From Tipula vernalis (Eukaryota > Arthropoda > Insecta > Diptera > Tipulidae), in NCBI GenBank assembly GCA_958295665.1, contig OY282558.1:136546326-136610325 (forward strand): a stretch of 64,000 nucleotides of DNA, in the 5' to 3' direction. This document shows, in pieces, positions 10,598 through 21,998 of this stretch (positions are counted from its first letter, which is position 1; each line of letters begins with the position of its first letter). A model generated the notes under the pieces. That model saw only the letters and a list, made by a program, of their open reading frames with translations. It was not told where the DNA came from and searched no databases. The translations under genes and the position numbers were made by a program.

Positions 10598-11194
10598 TCT
10601 TCTTACCCAAATAATTACTGTTTAATACAAGGAAAAATTTTAAAAATTCTAAAAATTGAAAATGATGTTATAAAAGGCCGTTTTATATTAAATTTAAATA
10701 ACTTTTCTAATTATCCTATACCATCGTCTAATTTATCAATCCTTCACACAAATGTGGAACCATACAATGGAGACATGAAAATACTACCTTGATCAATAGT
10801 ATTTTACCTGACAGATATCAAAAGCAAAATCGCCACGCTTACTACTGAGATTGGATCAATATTATATACCACTACAATACATATAATGTTTTCTTCTATT
10901 GCAGATACAGTACGTAAAATCAAAGTATATTTAATTTAACAGATAATTTTGAATATTGCAAATAAAATAAATTTGATAAAAACTAATGTATTTTCACGTA
11001 GGTGAAGTTTGTCCTAAATCTGTCCTAAAAAGCAACAACAACAAATTGTGCGTATTTGTGTTAGTGAAAAATCTGAAACTCCCGTTATAACGAATTTTAT
11101 TTCTAATAAATAGAAATTGTATCATCAATATTTAAATAAAATAAAAACATTGGTAAAATATCTAAGCTATATGAAAATAATAATTTAAAATGTA

Positions 11195-11836
11195 GTAGGG
11201 GATTAGAGTATTTAGGACAACAAAGATTAAAGGCATCTCATAAAATATATTCAATATAAGTAAGTCATTTTTCGAATTTTCTTGAGAAAATCCTGGGAAG
11301 CGCGCATCAAAATGACCCATATACAAACTTGTCACTGGATTTAAGCTACCCGAAAAATATTCAAATTTTGGAAAAAGTAGGGGCCCTGGGTGTTTAGGAC
11401 AACAAAGTTTGATGGCATATCATAAAATATATCCAATATAAGTAAAAGTCATTTTCCGAATTTTCTTGAGAAAATCCTGGGAAGCTCGCATCAAAATGAC
11501 CCATATACAAAATTGTCACTGGATCTAAGCTACCCGAAAAATATCCCAATTTTGGAAAAAGTAGGGGCCCTGGGTGTTTAGGACAACAAAGTTTGATGGC
11601 ATCTCATAAAATATATCCAATATAAGTAAAAGTCATTTTTCGAATTTTCTTGAGAAAATCCTGGGAAGCGCGCATCAAAATGACCCATATACAAACTTGT
11701 CACTGGATCTAAGCTACCCGAAAAATATCCCAATTTTGGAAAAAGTAGGGGCCCTGGGTGTTTAGGACAACAAAGTTTGATGGCATCTCATAAAATATAT
11801 CCAATATAAGTAAAAGTCATTTTTCGAATTTTCTTG
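11195..11836 (+). repeat. Left arm: about 3.5 direct 184-bp repeats
   Basis: The unit runs GTAGGGGCCCTGGGTGTTTA, GGACAACAAAG, CATCTCATAAAATATAT, AAAATCCTGGGAAGCGCGCA, CACTGGATCTAAGCTACCCG, TTTTGGAAAAA. The steps are 182, 184 and 184 bases. Confidence 0.9.
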
Positions 11837-12700
11837 GATATATTTTATGAGATGCCATCAAACTTTGTTGTCCTAAACACCCAGGGCCCCTACTTTTTCC
11901 AAAATTGGGATATTTTTCGGGTAGCTTAGATCCAGTGACAATTTTGTACATGGGTCATTTTGATGCGCGCTTCCCAGGATTTTCTCAAGAAAATTCGGAA
12001 AATGACTTTTACTTATATTGAAGATATTTTATGAGATGCCATCAAACTTTGTTGTCCTAAACACCCAGGGCCCCTACTTTTTCCAAAATTGGAATATTTT
12101 TCGGGTAGCTTAGATCCAGTGACAAGTTTGTATAGGGGTCATTTTGATGCGCGCTTCCCAGGATTTTCTCAAGAAAATTCGAAAAATGACTTTTACTTAT
12201 ATTGGATATATTTTATGAGATGCCATCAAACTTTGTTGTCCTAAACACCCAGGGCCCCTACTTTTTCCAAAATTGGGATATTTTTCGGGTAGCTTAGATC
12301 CAGTGACAATTTTGTACATGGGTCATTTTGATGCGCGCTTCCCAGGATTTTCTCAAGAAAATTCGAAATATGACTTTTACTTATATTGGATATATTTTAT
12401 GAGATGCCATCAAACTTTGTTGTCCTAAACACCCTAATCCCCTATTTTTTTGAAAACTGAAAATGGTTTCGGATAGCCTAGATCCTATGCTAACTTTCCA
12501 TATAGGTCACTTTGGTGTCAGCTTCCTAGGATTTTCTCAAGAAAATTGGGAAAATCATTTTTTCATAATATTTGGTATAATTATTGGGTGAGATCGTATC
12601 AAACATCGTTGTCCTAAATACCCTAATCCCCTATTTTTTTCAAAACTGAAACTGGTTTCGGATAGCCTAGATCCTATGCTAACTTTGCATATAGGCCATT
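11837..12700 (-). repeat. Right arm: inverted 184-bp repeats
   Basis: Reverse-complement copies of the left-arm unit. The two outermost copies (~12430-12700) share GATAGCCTAGATCCTATGCT in place of the inner sequence, showing older divergence toward the ends. Confidence 0.9.
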
Positions 12701-12956
12701 TTGGTCAAGAAAATTTGAAATTTCATTTATTCATATTATTCGCTACATTAATTTATAAAGAAAATATAAGAGGTAATATCTTACTTCCATCGTTTTTATG
12801 TATTACGTATAATTCGTAAATAATTTTTATTATTCTTATTAAAGAAATTCGTTATAACGAGAGTTTCTGATTTTACACTAATACACGTAAATAATAATTT
12901 TTATTGACGATTTTTAGGACAAATTTAGGACAAACTTCACTTATGTATTTAGATTC

Positions 12957-13026
12957 GTGAAGTTTGTCCTAAAAAAAAATCCTAATTATTTTTTTTTTTT
13001 TAGGACAGATTTAGGACAAAGTTCAC
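12957..13026. repeat. Mini hairpin with the same ends as the Foldback element
   Basis: GTGAAGTTTGTCCTAAAAAA at 12957 and its complement TTAGGACAAAGTTCAC ending at 13026 enclose only a T-rich spacer. It lies 16 bases after the Foldback element and may be a deleted relative that kept only the termini. Confidence 0.7.
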
Positions 13027-13069
13027 GCGAATTGTATTTTCTCAATTTAGAATAATAGATTAACTGAAA

Positions 13070-13288
13070 ATGTTTTCGGATTCTAATGAATTTGGTGAAG
13101 ACGATTCGGAAAATTATCATTTTCAGTTCTTGAAAACGACAGAAACCCCGAAGACCAGCACCCAAAAGCAAATACATGAAAAGCCGCATTTATATCAACA
13201 ATATAGTGATGAATCGGAATTTCCAACATCAGCAGCCAAATTTGGCAATAAAAATGTGAATGTTCCGGCTGAACTCGCCACCAAATGA
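13070..13288 (+). CDS. Small hypothetical ORF, unrecognised
   Basis: A 72-codon ORF starting MFSDSNEFGEDDSENYHF, acidic at first, then rich in K, T and Q, ending PAELATK. It starts just after the mini hairpin and has no neighbour in the same frame. No family is recognised and no domain or signal peptide is visible. Composition slightly favours real coding over chance, but it may be an N-terminal exon or transposon remnant, or nothing. Confidence 0.25.
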   Translation: MFSDSNEFGEDDSENYHFQFLKTTETPKTSTQKQIHEKPHLYQQYSDESEFPTSAAKFGNKNVNVPAELATK

Positions 13289-13309
13289 TTAAAACGTTTA
13301 GTTAAGTTT

Positions 13310-13943
13310 CGTTAACGTTATTTGTAAATTTGTTATATAGTCTGACCTTTAATTTTGTCTTTTTAATACCATTCATGCCATTCAATCTTTAATCAGATTT
13401 GTATGCTTTGTTTCCTGACCCAACAGATCCTAGCAAAAAAGTAGGCTTCGATCAAAAATTGGGGGATGGCGCGTTGTAAATGTGAGATTAATATATAATT
13501 TATTTAATAACAATATTGTATTTCCGTTTTTTTTTGCCTTTGATTTTTACGGGTTCCCCTTACAGTCCTATACATTGAGTAACAGCAATAGCACGTTATC
13601 TATGCATACATACAGATGAGCTCTTTGATTCCTAGTTCCAGCGCATCTTTAGCGTCATATGAAAGCGAAATACATTCTGCCTTTCACTTTGTAAATTTTA
13701 AACCTTATTGGGTTTTCATTGTAAATTCTTATTCATTTAATTTATATAGAAATTCAAAACTGTCCTAAATACAGAGCGAGGTAAAAAATTTACTCATGCT
13801 TATATCAAAAACGGTTCTCTGGACGACAATACCAGAAACTGTTGATCGAAAGTATCGTACATGAGATTTCATCTGTATTAGTACGATTCGCTAGTACTTA
13901 AATGCACAATACATTCTGTATATATAGAATGTAAATTGTGGTA
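13310..13943. other. Non-coding interval
   Basis: No ORF or repeat is recognised. A TGTATATATAGAATGTAAAT stretch precedes the hammerhead-like fold. Confidence 0.4.
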
Positions 13944-13946
13944 TAA

Positions 13947-14022
13947 TCAGTCCAGTCGCCGCGGCCTGATGAGAAGATTGATTTTTTCATAATCATAAGC
14001 TCATCATTTCGAAACTGGATTG
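13947..14022 (+). ncRNA. Candidate type III hammerhead ribozyme
   Basis: All conserved core positions are present in order. Stem III 5' strand CAGTCCAG (13948-13955) is followed by cleavage triplet GTC (13955-13957). A tiny stem I, GCC/GGC with a 2-base loop (13958-13965), comes next. Then core CTGATGA (13966-13972), stem II from G13973 to C14010, core GAAA (14011-14014), and stem III 3' strand CTGGATTG (14015-14022), which pairs with the start through 8 bp including one G-U, plus an extra flanking T-A pair. Stem II is irregular: GAAG/TTTC near the core, an internal loop, then TGATT/AATCA. A self-cleaving RNA would be cut after C13957. The very short stem I is a weakness for activity. No host gene is attached; it may belong to a retroelement. 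Confidence 0.55.
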
Positions 14023-14029
14023 AATTCTC

Positions 14030-14540
14030 TTACTACAATCCTCGAAACATATTAAAACTCATATAAAAAATTTAAAAATTAAATAAATAGAATTCTGTCT
14101 ATTTGTCGGTATCGTTGAATTATCGTTCGTAAATACTATTATACTTCTAGTGTTAATAAAAACACATTTAAAAAGGTCTAATCAACGGTAGCGTATTAGA
14201 TATTACATGAATTAATTAACATTCAACAAAATATTGAAAAAAATAAAAATCGTACATGAATTCATAGTCAGGGAAGAAAATATGACTGTTGCCCAAGTTG
14301 GAACAAATCAGTCTTAAAATAGAAAAATACTTTCCTGGCGAAGAAAAGGCATGCAAATATCTTCTAAATTATTTAATTGTTAATTGTATTTTATATGCAA
14401 GGAAATGTTTTTATTATATATTTTAAAAACATTATTTCAATACCAGCTTTGAAATTTAGCAGATATTTAATAAACTATTCAAACTTAGAATAAATTTATG
14501 CATGCATTTAATTTTGTAATGATAAGCACTTTTTTATATG
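14030..14540. other. AT-rich interval, nothing recognised
   Basis: There is no ORF above background and no inverted ends. Confidence 0.4.
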
Positions 14541-14544
14541 GGAG

Positions 14545-15756
14545 GAAAAAGGCCGGCCGGGAAACTCTACAACAAATACCGAAATAGCTGCTGCAAACTG
14601 AAAAAATTGGGTTTTTAACATAAAGTCCAATTTTCATCGATAAAACGTATGCCAGGAGACAGCACGAAAGCAGCAGGTACGAAATATGATTTGAGCTTTA
14701 ATAGTACCGTAAAATTTATCTCTGTTATTTTTTAAATCATTTAGAGAAAAATCAAATTGAAACAGAGCCAGAGTTCGAAGAAAACAAGAAATGGCTTTCT
14801 CTCCATATAAAAAGGGCTTTTTGCCAATATATCAAAGCAAACCCGATAAAAAATTTTCACAAATTGTAAATACATTTTCTAGTTTGTTTTAACTTTAAAC
14901 AAAACATTTCTTGATATATTTTTTAGTATGTATGTATGTACTCGTATGTATAAATTTGAAATTCGGAAGATTAAGATAGTACAATTATCCTGACTTATAA
15001 CCGTATTATATTTCAATAAGTACTTTTAAATATAAAAAATCATAATTATCAATTTGGGCACTTATTGCTGTAAAAATTATATTTAATTTCAGATTGGCAT
15101 TGATTTTGAAATAATTCACCCAGACTCAACATTTGCTTTATTTGAGAAGTGGGATTCATTTATTTAAAAAAATCCTTCAGTTTTATTTAAAAACGTCAAA
15201 AACAAAACTGTAATTCAGGAATTGAAATCTTTGATAAAAGACCAAGGTAACTTAATTATTTAACCGAGTATTTTTTTTCTACACAAACTATCAGTTGATC
15301 CAGTTTCTTCATTACATTCTCAAACCATCGGCAAGAGTTGCTGGTACGAGTAAGCTCAAAACAACTGTTTGGAAACCTTCAATTCAAAATTCTATCAAAT
15401 CGTTTGCTATAGAAGTTGGCTCGATCATAGAACTACAAAAAATTATTGAAGATAAAAAGCAGCATTATCTCAATTACGGTATTACGCTTCAGCCACTAAT
15501 CGCAGTTATACCTGACGGAAATCATTACCAATATTCGATTGTATTTGATAACATTTATTTTAAATTTGATAGCTTCCTAAAATGCATGGACATTTTGGAC
15601 ATTTGTTTTAAAATGTTTTTTGTTTTAAATTTAAAATATCCAATCGAACGCCAAAAAGTTTGGAATTTCATACAAGTTTATTTTTACAAGATTAATTTAG
15701 ATTCGATGGTTCCAGAACTAAAAAGCTTTCTCTCGGAAATTGAAAAAACCAAATAG
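14545..15756 (+). pseudogene. Transposon accessory ORF with probable short introns, decayed
   Basis: Coding pieces run in order: ~14550 RPAGKLYNKYRNSCCKLKK; ~14755-14865 EPEFEENKKWLSLHIKRAF; ~15093-15150 IGIDFEIIHPDSTFALFEKW; then 15295-15756, a clean 153-codon block containing QPLIAVIPDGN and CFKMFFVLNLKYPIERQKVW. The same arrangement is familiar from uncharacterised insect proteins encoded next to CACTA-like transposases. Intron-like boundaries are visible: GT at 14866 with TTTAATTTCAG ending at 15092, and GTAACT at 15246 with CTATCAG ending at 15294. Stops and a frame mismatch across the second boundary show decay. The block at 15295 starts at a splice site, not at a start codon. The function of this protein family is not known to me. 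Confidence 0.55.
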
Positions 15757-15893
15757 TTTCGTTTTTTTATTAATAATCAACAAATTATTTTTTAAAGTTT
15801 CGCGTTATTTCAAATTTTAAAAAAAATATTTGCATTACATATTTTTTTATAATTATTTTGTCGTATTATTGCTGTATTATTTACATATTTTAG

Positions 15894-18254
15894 ATTTCGA
15901 CATAGTTTTCGAAAATATTTCCTCATTTAAGAGACATTTGATTAAAAAGCACTAACATAAGACGAATACTCTTCCAATAAATATTTGTATACCAAAATTG
16001 GCCTCTGAATCAAAAAGTAACGAATATACTGTTATTAATTATGAGCCAATTTATTTACAGAATAATTTTAAATACAATTTTGAACCTCCTCAACAAGGAA
16101 CCGCTCTTAACACAGTACAGTTTAAAGAGAAAGTAAAAAAAACAATACTTGCATACGTTACAAAAATTTCAAGTAATAGTAATGTTACAAACACGTTACT
16201 TGAAAATATTCAAAAAGATTTAACATCTCAAGTGCTTCAAGTAACGTTTTCCGAATTAATAAAAATAATTCCATTGATTGATGCAAATATTCAAAACACA
16301 GTCGAAGAAATGTTTAAATTTTGTTCTTTTGTTCCCCGTTTCAAGAAATAAACTCAGAATATGTATTAATAAAAACTACGTAATCTTTATAAACCACCTA
16401 AAAAGTTTCTTATTAATTCTCAAACATCGGAAGTAATGAGAAAAGGAGTATCTGTTTTGGCCAATAATAATATTGAAGGCATTTTAATGCCTATCAAATT
16501 TCAAATAACAAAATTTTTTGAACAACCGCATGTATTAGCACAAACAATAGATCATACTTCAAACATTTTTAAACATAAAATAGATTTTAAGAATAATCTA
16601 GGCCAAATTTCAAATTTTGTTCAAGGCGAGCTTTGGCAAAAGAAAATGATATCTTTTAAGGAAAAAGTTGTTATACCTTACCATTTATACTACGATGATT
16701 TTGAGCCTGGAAACCCTCTCGGTTCGAAATCTGGAGTACAATCTCTGGCAGCTTTCTATTATTGTTTTCCAACTTTACCCTTAAAGTATGCTTCTGGTGA
16801 AAATATTTTTGTTGCTATGTTTCTGAAATCAAGAGACCTAAACCGATTTGGAAACCACAAATGTTTAGCTAGATTAATTGATATAATTCGGAAACTTGAA
16901 ACTGAGGGTATTTCAATGACAATAGCAAACGAAAAGATAACTGTATATTTTGTGTTAGGGCTTGTAATTGGGGATAATCTGGGTTTAAACTCAATTCTTG
17001 GATTTTCTAAATCTTTTAATCATAATCAAAGTTGTCGCTTCTGCAAAATTTTAAAAAAGGATTTATCGAAGCATAATTGCGTAGTATCTATCCTTATGAG
17101 AAATAAGGAAAACTATAAAGTAGATTTGCAGAAAAATGATTACTTAGATATAGGAATTCGTGAATATTCCATTTTTAATGAAATTGGAAGTTTTCACGTT
17201 GTCTTCAATTCTTGTGTGGGCGTCATGCACGATGTCTTCGAAGGAATCATTAAATATGGGTTAGCTAATTGTCTTTACTATTTTATAATTAAAAAAAAAA
17301 TTCTTTACTTTGGAAACTTTTAATTATAGATAACAATATTTTGACTATGGAGAAATGGAGATTAACTCGGGCGGAGTGCCATTGAAATCAGATCTTATTA
17401 AACAGAAAAAGTTACACCTTTCAGCTAGGGAAAGTGTATAGTGCCTATTAAAATATGTAACGTTATTTTTGGGAGATCTGGTTCCAAAAAATGACAGAGT
17501 GTGGAAGTACATTATAATGTTATAAGATATAACTCAAAACCTTCTTGCTGAGTCTTTTTCCGGTAAAGAAATTGAATGGCTACATACAAATATTTCATTA
17601 CACAACATTTTATACGAAAATTTATTTGAAGACAAGATCAAACCAAAACATCACATTTTGACACATTATCCTACAATTATCAAGCAATCGGGGCGTTTAA
17701 TTCAATATTGGTGTATGAGATATGAGTCGAAACATGGTGAAATGAAAAACTATACCAACACTACTTTTTCACGGAAAAATCGGTCGCTTTCTCTAGCAAA
17801 AAAATGATTAATGAAATTTGCTAACCGCATGCTTAAAAATGTTGGTTTAGGTTCAGATATTTGTGTAATAAAACATGACCCAGTTGAAATAAACACAAAA
17901 CCTTTTTACATAGAACTAAAACATTTCCTGCAAGTAGATCATATGACATATGCTTCGGCGTTATCCCTCGAATATAAAGGTACATGTTACAAAAAAGGGT
18001 TTTATATTTTTAATAAACTTAAGACCCTTTTGCTAAAAATAGCTGATATTGGTTACTCAGATACCAACGTTATATTGGTTACTGAAAAAGTAAAAATAAT
18101 TCGGTACGATGACCATTATCAAGCATATATTACAGATGGTTCAATTGTTTTTAATTCATATAATTTTATTGTTTTATATTCATATATTATAAAGCCAATT
18201 TCACTAAATAAACTATTGAATGGCGCCAAATGCGTGAAACCGGGATTTATTTGA
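15894..18254 (+). pseudogene. CACTA-like (tnp2-type) transposase, decayed
   Basis: It begins after a TTACATATTTTAG acceptor (15893) with SSFKRHLIKKH, the second half of a C2H2-like finger, then a stop. 15998-16351 carries a helical region. 16436-17323 is the main block: YYDDFEPGNPLGSKSGVQSL (about residues 85-104), a metal-like CRFCK motif and VMHDVFEGIIKYGL. These are hallmarks of tnp2-type transposases in insect CACTA-like elements. 17340-17800 continues in broken frame as HLSARESV, KPKHHILTHYPTIIK and YESKHGEMK. 17811-18254 is the C-terminal part. Several stops and shifts make it inactive. It lies directly after the accessory ORF on the same strand, as in other elements of this type. Terminal repeats were not located. 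Confidence 0.65.
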
Positions 18255-18599
18255 ATTACAGCAAATGTAAAACCAATTTGTTATTTACTATATTTATTTA
18301 TTATGTATTTACTTTATTTTATTTTAAGTAATTAATTTTTTTACTATATAAATTAAATTAATATTAATTAATTTATTTATTAAAATAATTTGTTGGTTTC
18401 TTAGCTTACATTTATTTCCATTACAATTATTTTATTAAAAATTATATTATTTGCTAATCTATGAGTTTAAACGATAATTTATTAGCTGTAATCTACCATT
18501 ATCATACATGAATATATTTGTTAATCTAAGTTAATAATTTTAATTAAAGCTAAATAAATTATTATTAAGGAATGTAAAATAACAAAAGTTATTTTTAAT
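18255..18599. other. Very AT-rich 3' flank of the CACTA-like element
   Basis: TTAATTAA-rich sequence without ORFs. It may be the element's 3' subterminal region. Confidence 0.4.
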
Positions 18600-19005
18600 T
18601 ATTTGTCCATCGAGCATGCTTTTACCCAATGAAAATTTCTAATTAAAGCAAAAAATTGCTTAAAAGAAGAGGGACCTTGCTAAAAAAAAAAAGTTTCACT
18701 CGTATTCAATACAGAAAGTAGTTGCTAAAGTTAATAAATAATTTTATTAAATTAAGAACTATTTGTCTTTAATCTAGCGAAAATATAATTAAATTGATCG
18801 TTTCGTGTTTACATCCCAGCAAATTTTTGTTTAAAATTTAAAAAAAAAAAAATCTTAAGCAAAGCCAAAATCATTTAAAGGAAGAGTTGAATAATTTCTG
18901 TCGTATTCAATAAACAAATCAGTTGCTAAAGTTAATAAACAATTTTATTAGATTAAGAACTATTTTTCTTTAATCGAGCGACAATTTATTAAATTGTTGT
19001 TATGT
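18600..19005 (+). repeat. ~192-bp tandem repeat, about two copies
   Basis: GTTGCTAAAGTTAATAAA, ATTAAGAACTATTT and CTTTAATC occur in the same order from 18720 and again from 18912, preceded each time by CGTATTCAATA. A degraded third copy may start near 19040. Confidence 0.65.
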
Positions 19006-20161
19006 GTTTTCATAAACAACGAGTACTCTTTTAAATTGAAAAAACAAATTCTACATAAAAACAAAATCATTCCTTAGTTTAAGAAACACATAAGCTTGAT
19101 TTTACATTGAGACGTATTAAATTAATAAACTTATTTAATTCCCTCAAGCAGGCCATTTTCTTGCGATTTTAATTATTTTGTTATAATGTTTTAAACCTAA
19201 ATTTAATAAAATAATTGCTACATTTAATACTACCCAGCCTTTCTTCGACCTTTCTTCGAAGCAAAGAAAACCGAAATTTTATTGTCCTATTCAAGCCGAT
19301 TCTCAATTCAATAAATGGACTTGATAGGTTGAAAATCATTATACCAAAATGATTAAATGAAGTAAGTTTCGTTTCATAAAAGCAATCTTTTCTCTCTGTG
19401 TATGTACAAAGTTAATCAAACGATGATACCGCAGAATTAACATTGAAGGAGACTGTGAAAGATGGCCGAGACCTATTTGTTATTGATGAAGCTATGCATG
19501 CTTTACAAACTTGAAATTTTGAAGATCACTTTATTAACGATTGGCTGGATTACAGAGATGTCTCAGGAATACGACCTACAGTTGCAAACAAAATATTTGC
19601 AACTGTTGGTTAAAAATCATACGCACTTTTATTAAGTAATTTATATGTAATATAACTTTTATTATATAATTGATAAGTAATAACTTTAAATTCAAAAATT
19701 ACATAAAAATATTTTAAATGCGATTTTTAATTTCAATATACCTTTGAGTTAATGATAAAGGCTTCGAACTAAAATTAACCTCGTTGAGTGCGTTCGCGAG
19801 TCTATGTACTACCGTTTTTACGAAAGAAAATTCAGTAAATTTCGAAATATAAACGGAATAGCTCACAAAATTGGCAAAGCTTGTCGTGCATTCACAAATG
19901 GATAAATGGAGCGCTACAAACAAACTATTAAAAGTACATAAAGAATTGTCCCAAATAAACATACAACAGCAGGGAAATCACCATCAGTTTACGGAAACAC
20001 ATTCATTCGATGTTGGATTTTATGTTGCCGACAATAATAACATTAAAGAAGAAAGTTTTTACGCAAAGAAAGTATACATCAATCAGGCCAGGGATATATG
20101 TAGATAAAGGAGCAGCGGAATATTTGATGAAGAATGTAAAGCTTACGATTCACATTTTAAA
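19006..20161. other. Interval with weak coding traces only
   Basis: ~19448-19615 reads KDGRDLFVIDEAMHALQT and then FINDWLDYRDVSGIRPTV across a stop; this may be a transposase crumb but is not assignable. 19871-20107 is open for 78 codons with no recognised family. The rest is AT-rich. Confidence 0.35.
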
Positions 20162-20868
20162 ATTAAACTGGACAATGGAAGAATATGGACCACATATGCG
20201 ACATTATTGTGATAATACATGTTGTGTTTATTTAGTAGTTAGAAATGAATCAATTCACTTACCATTAACATCCTATATTGCAAAGGCACACACACACATA
20301 CACAAACACCAAAGTAATTTTTACGTTTTGATATTACGACATTACATTTACAAAATCAAAAATGCTTAACTCAGAATTCTCATTATGGTCCTATACGAGT
20401 TAAATCTTCTTTGTATCACAAACACAATAAAAGCCCGATTTAAGCTTAATCACAATCACAACTTTCCCAACTTTATTGTCCTCATTTTTTTTTTGTTTAT
20501 TGTTTTCACTTACACGCTTCAATTACAACTAATTTATACGCCAAAATCTACACAAAAATCTGAAAGTGAGCAGTAAAATCAGGTTTTCATTTGTTTTTAT
20601 TTCATTTCAAACGGTAAATTATCGAAATAAAAAATGAAATGATGAATGACTGTAATGGGATACATACATAGACGGATGTAAAATAAAGTTACATACCTAC
20701 ATAAAAACATCAGTAAAGCCAGCGTAAAATGGAAACAGATTCAAGAGCTTGTGTTTCATGTATTTCGTTAGTAAAATTAGTAAGGGCCAGTGATACTGTT
20801 AAAGTTAGTCGAAAATTCCCAGCCGAAGTAAAAAATCGGTAATGCAGATTATGCTATCCCAGCCGAAA
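20162..20868 (+). repeat. Composite repeat, unique block (copy B)
   Basis: Second copy of 8025-8795 in the same orientation, from ATTAAACTGGACAATGGAAG to CCCAGCCGAAAATAAA. It has a few small indels relative to copy A and lacks the ~40-base segment near its start. Confidence 0.85.
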
Positions 20869-21590
20869 ATAAAAATTAAGTCGTAATCAGTGGATAGCGT
20901 ATAGTTGAAAATTACTAAGGATACATAGATAGCATTGAAGAATTTTATCAATATTCTTAAGTGGCAAAACCTGCATGCAGTTCCTCGTGGAAAATTGTGG
21001 AAATTTCGCGAAACCCAAAAAAAATATTTAAAATTGGTAAAAAATCAGTTTCTAGAGTGTTAAGTCTGGAGATGGATTTCATTGATGTGACTCCTCAATA
21101 GCTATCGCAGGAAAATAATTCAGTTTAAGTTTCCCGGGGGTAATCTCGGAAAATTCGATTTTCCAAAAATCATTAGAAAATTTGTATAAAATCAGGCTCT
21201 AGAGTATTATGTGAGTTGTCAATAGCTACCGCAGGAAAAAAATTCAGTTTAAGTTTCCCGTAGGAAATCTAGGAAAATTTAAAAAAGTTTCCAGCCGAAT
21301 GTAAGAAATGAAGGAATAAAATAAGCCTCTAGAGTGTCATGTATGGAGATGGATCACATTGATGTGATTTGTCAATAGCTTTCGCAGGGAAAAAATTTTG
21401 TTCAAGTTTCCCGTAGGAAATCTCGGAAAATTTCTAGAGTGTTATGTCTGGAGATGTATTGCATTGATGTGAGTATTTTGTCTGGAGATGTATTGCATTG
21501 ATATAACATTCTAGAAGATTTTATTCAAATTTTCGAATGATTTTTGGAAAATCGAATTTTCCAGATTTCCCTCGGGAAACTTGAATTGAT
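20869..21590. repeat. Degraded ~148-bp array following copy B, with an inverted last unit
   Basis: Forward units with TCTAGAGTGTTAAGTCTGGA, CTATCGCAGGAAAATAATTC and GGAAAATTCGATTTTCCAAA run from ~21040 to 21500. From ~21504 the same words appear reversed (TTCTAGAAGATTTTATTCAA, GGAAAATCGAATTTTCC, CTCGGGAAACTTGAA). Confidence 0.8.
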
Positions 21591-21998
21591 ATTTACTAAA
21601 TATTCTGGTAACGAAGTCGCCATAAATTCGAAAAGCAAATTACTCATAAAATTTAGCAAGGGTAGCTGCGTGCAGTCAGAAGTACTTGTGTGTACTTTGC
21701 CACGTTAAATGGGACGCAGCAAATATATGTGGGATATATTTAAGTACGGATTCCAACCATAGAGGAGCAGTCAAAATAAACTCTATAGCTGTCACTACTA
21801 AGCTGAAAGAGGCTATTCAAATACAATTATATTTTAAATCGAAATGAGCTGCATTTCGAATAATTGTAGAGATAAACGAATGGAATAAATTAATTGCATG
21901 AGTGAATCACTACAAGTTGAAGGTTAAGTTAGAAGTCAATTTGCGGGTTGAGTCGAAGCTGGGTTAGAGTTGAGTTGGGGTTGGATTAAGATTTAGGT
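21591..21998. other. Non-coding interval with degenerate GTTGAGTT words
   Basis: There is no gene. At ~21930-21998 it holds loosely repeated GGGTTGAGTCGAAGCTGGGT and GAGTTGAGTTGGGGTTGGAT. The complementary style occurs at 45590-45900. Confidence 0.4.

Larger units (their letters stand above)
9946..10790 (+). pseudogene. CACTA-like (tnp2/DUF4218-like) transposase C-terminal fragment, interrupted
   Basis: Coding remnant in pieces. ~9950-10085 reads FLCHTGLVAFKNIIDEKYYNHFLLL and then AIRILCNPEDCL. ~10086-10205 reads HLLKEFVTQFSDKYG and SYNVHSLLHLCADVKVFGHL. After a 242-bp inverted-repeat insert the frame continues as LDSYRAFKLLYYY. A further piece at ~10610-10790 reads GKILKILKIENDVIKGRF and ends at a TGA. 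The order matches the C-terminal half of the tnp2/DUF4218-like transposases of animal CACTA-type elements as I know them; the SYNVHSLLHL motif is the firmest part. Frameshifts, a poly(A) run at 10566-10597 and the insert make it inactive. Confidence 0.6.
11002..12940. mobile_element. Foldback-type palindromic element with 184-bp internal repeats
   Basis: The outer ends are inverted copies over ~115 bp: GTGAAGTTTGTCCTAAATCT at 11002 and its complement ending AGGACAAACTTCAC at 12940. Inside, a 184-bp unit starting GTAGGGG (at 11195, 11377, 11561 and 11745) is repeated head to tail. After ~11836 the same unit appears inverted about five times (near 11890, 12073, 12257, 12440 and 12626). The inner copies are almost identical and the outermost copies are diverged. 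The axis lies at ~11836-11860, and no ORF is present. This is the architecture of Drosophila Foldback/Galileo elements: long arms of direct repeats, non-autonomous. No clear target duplication was found. Confidence 0.85.
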
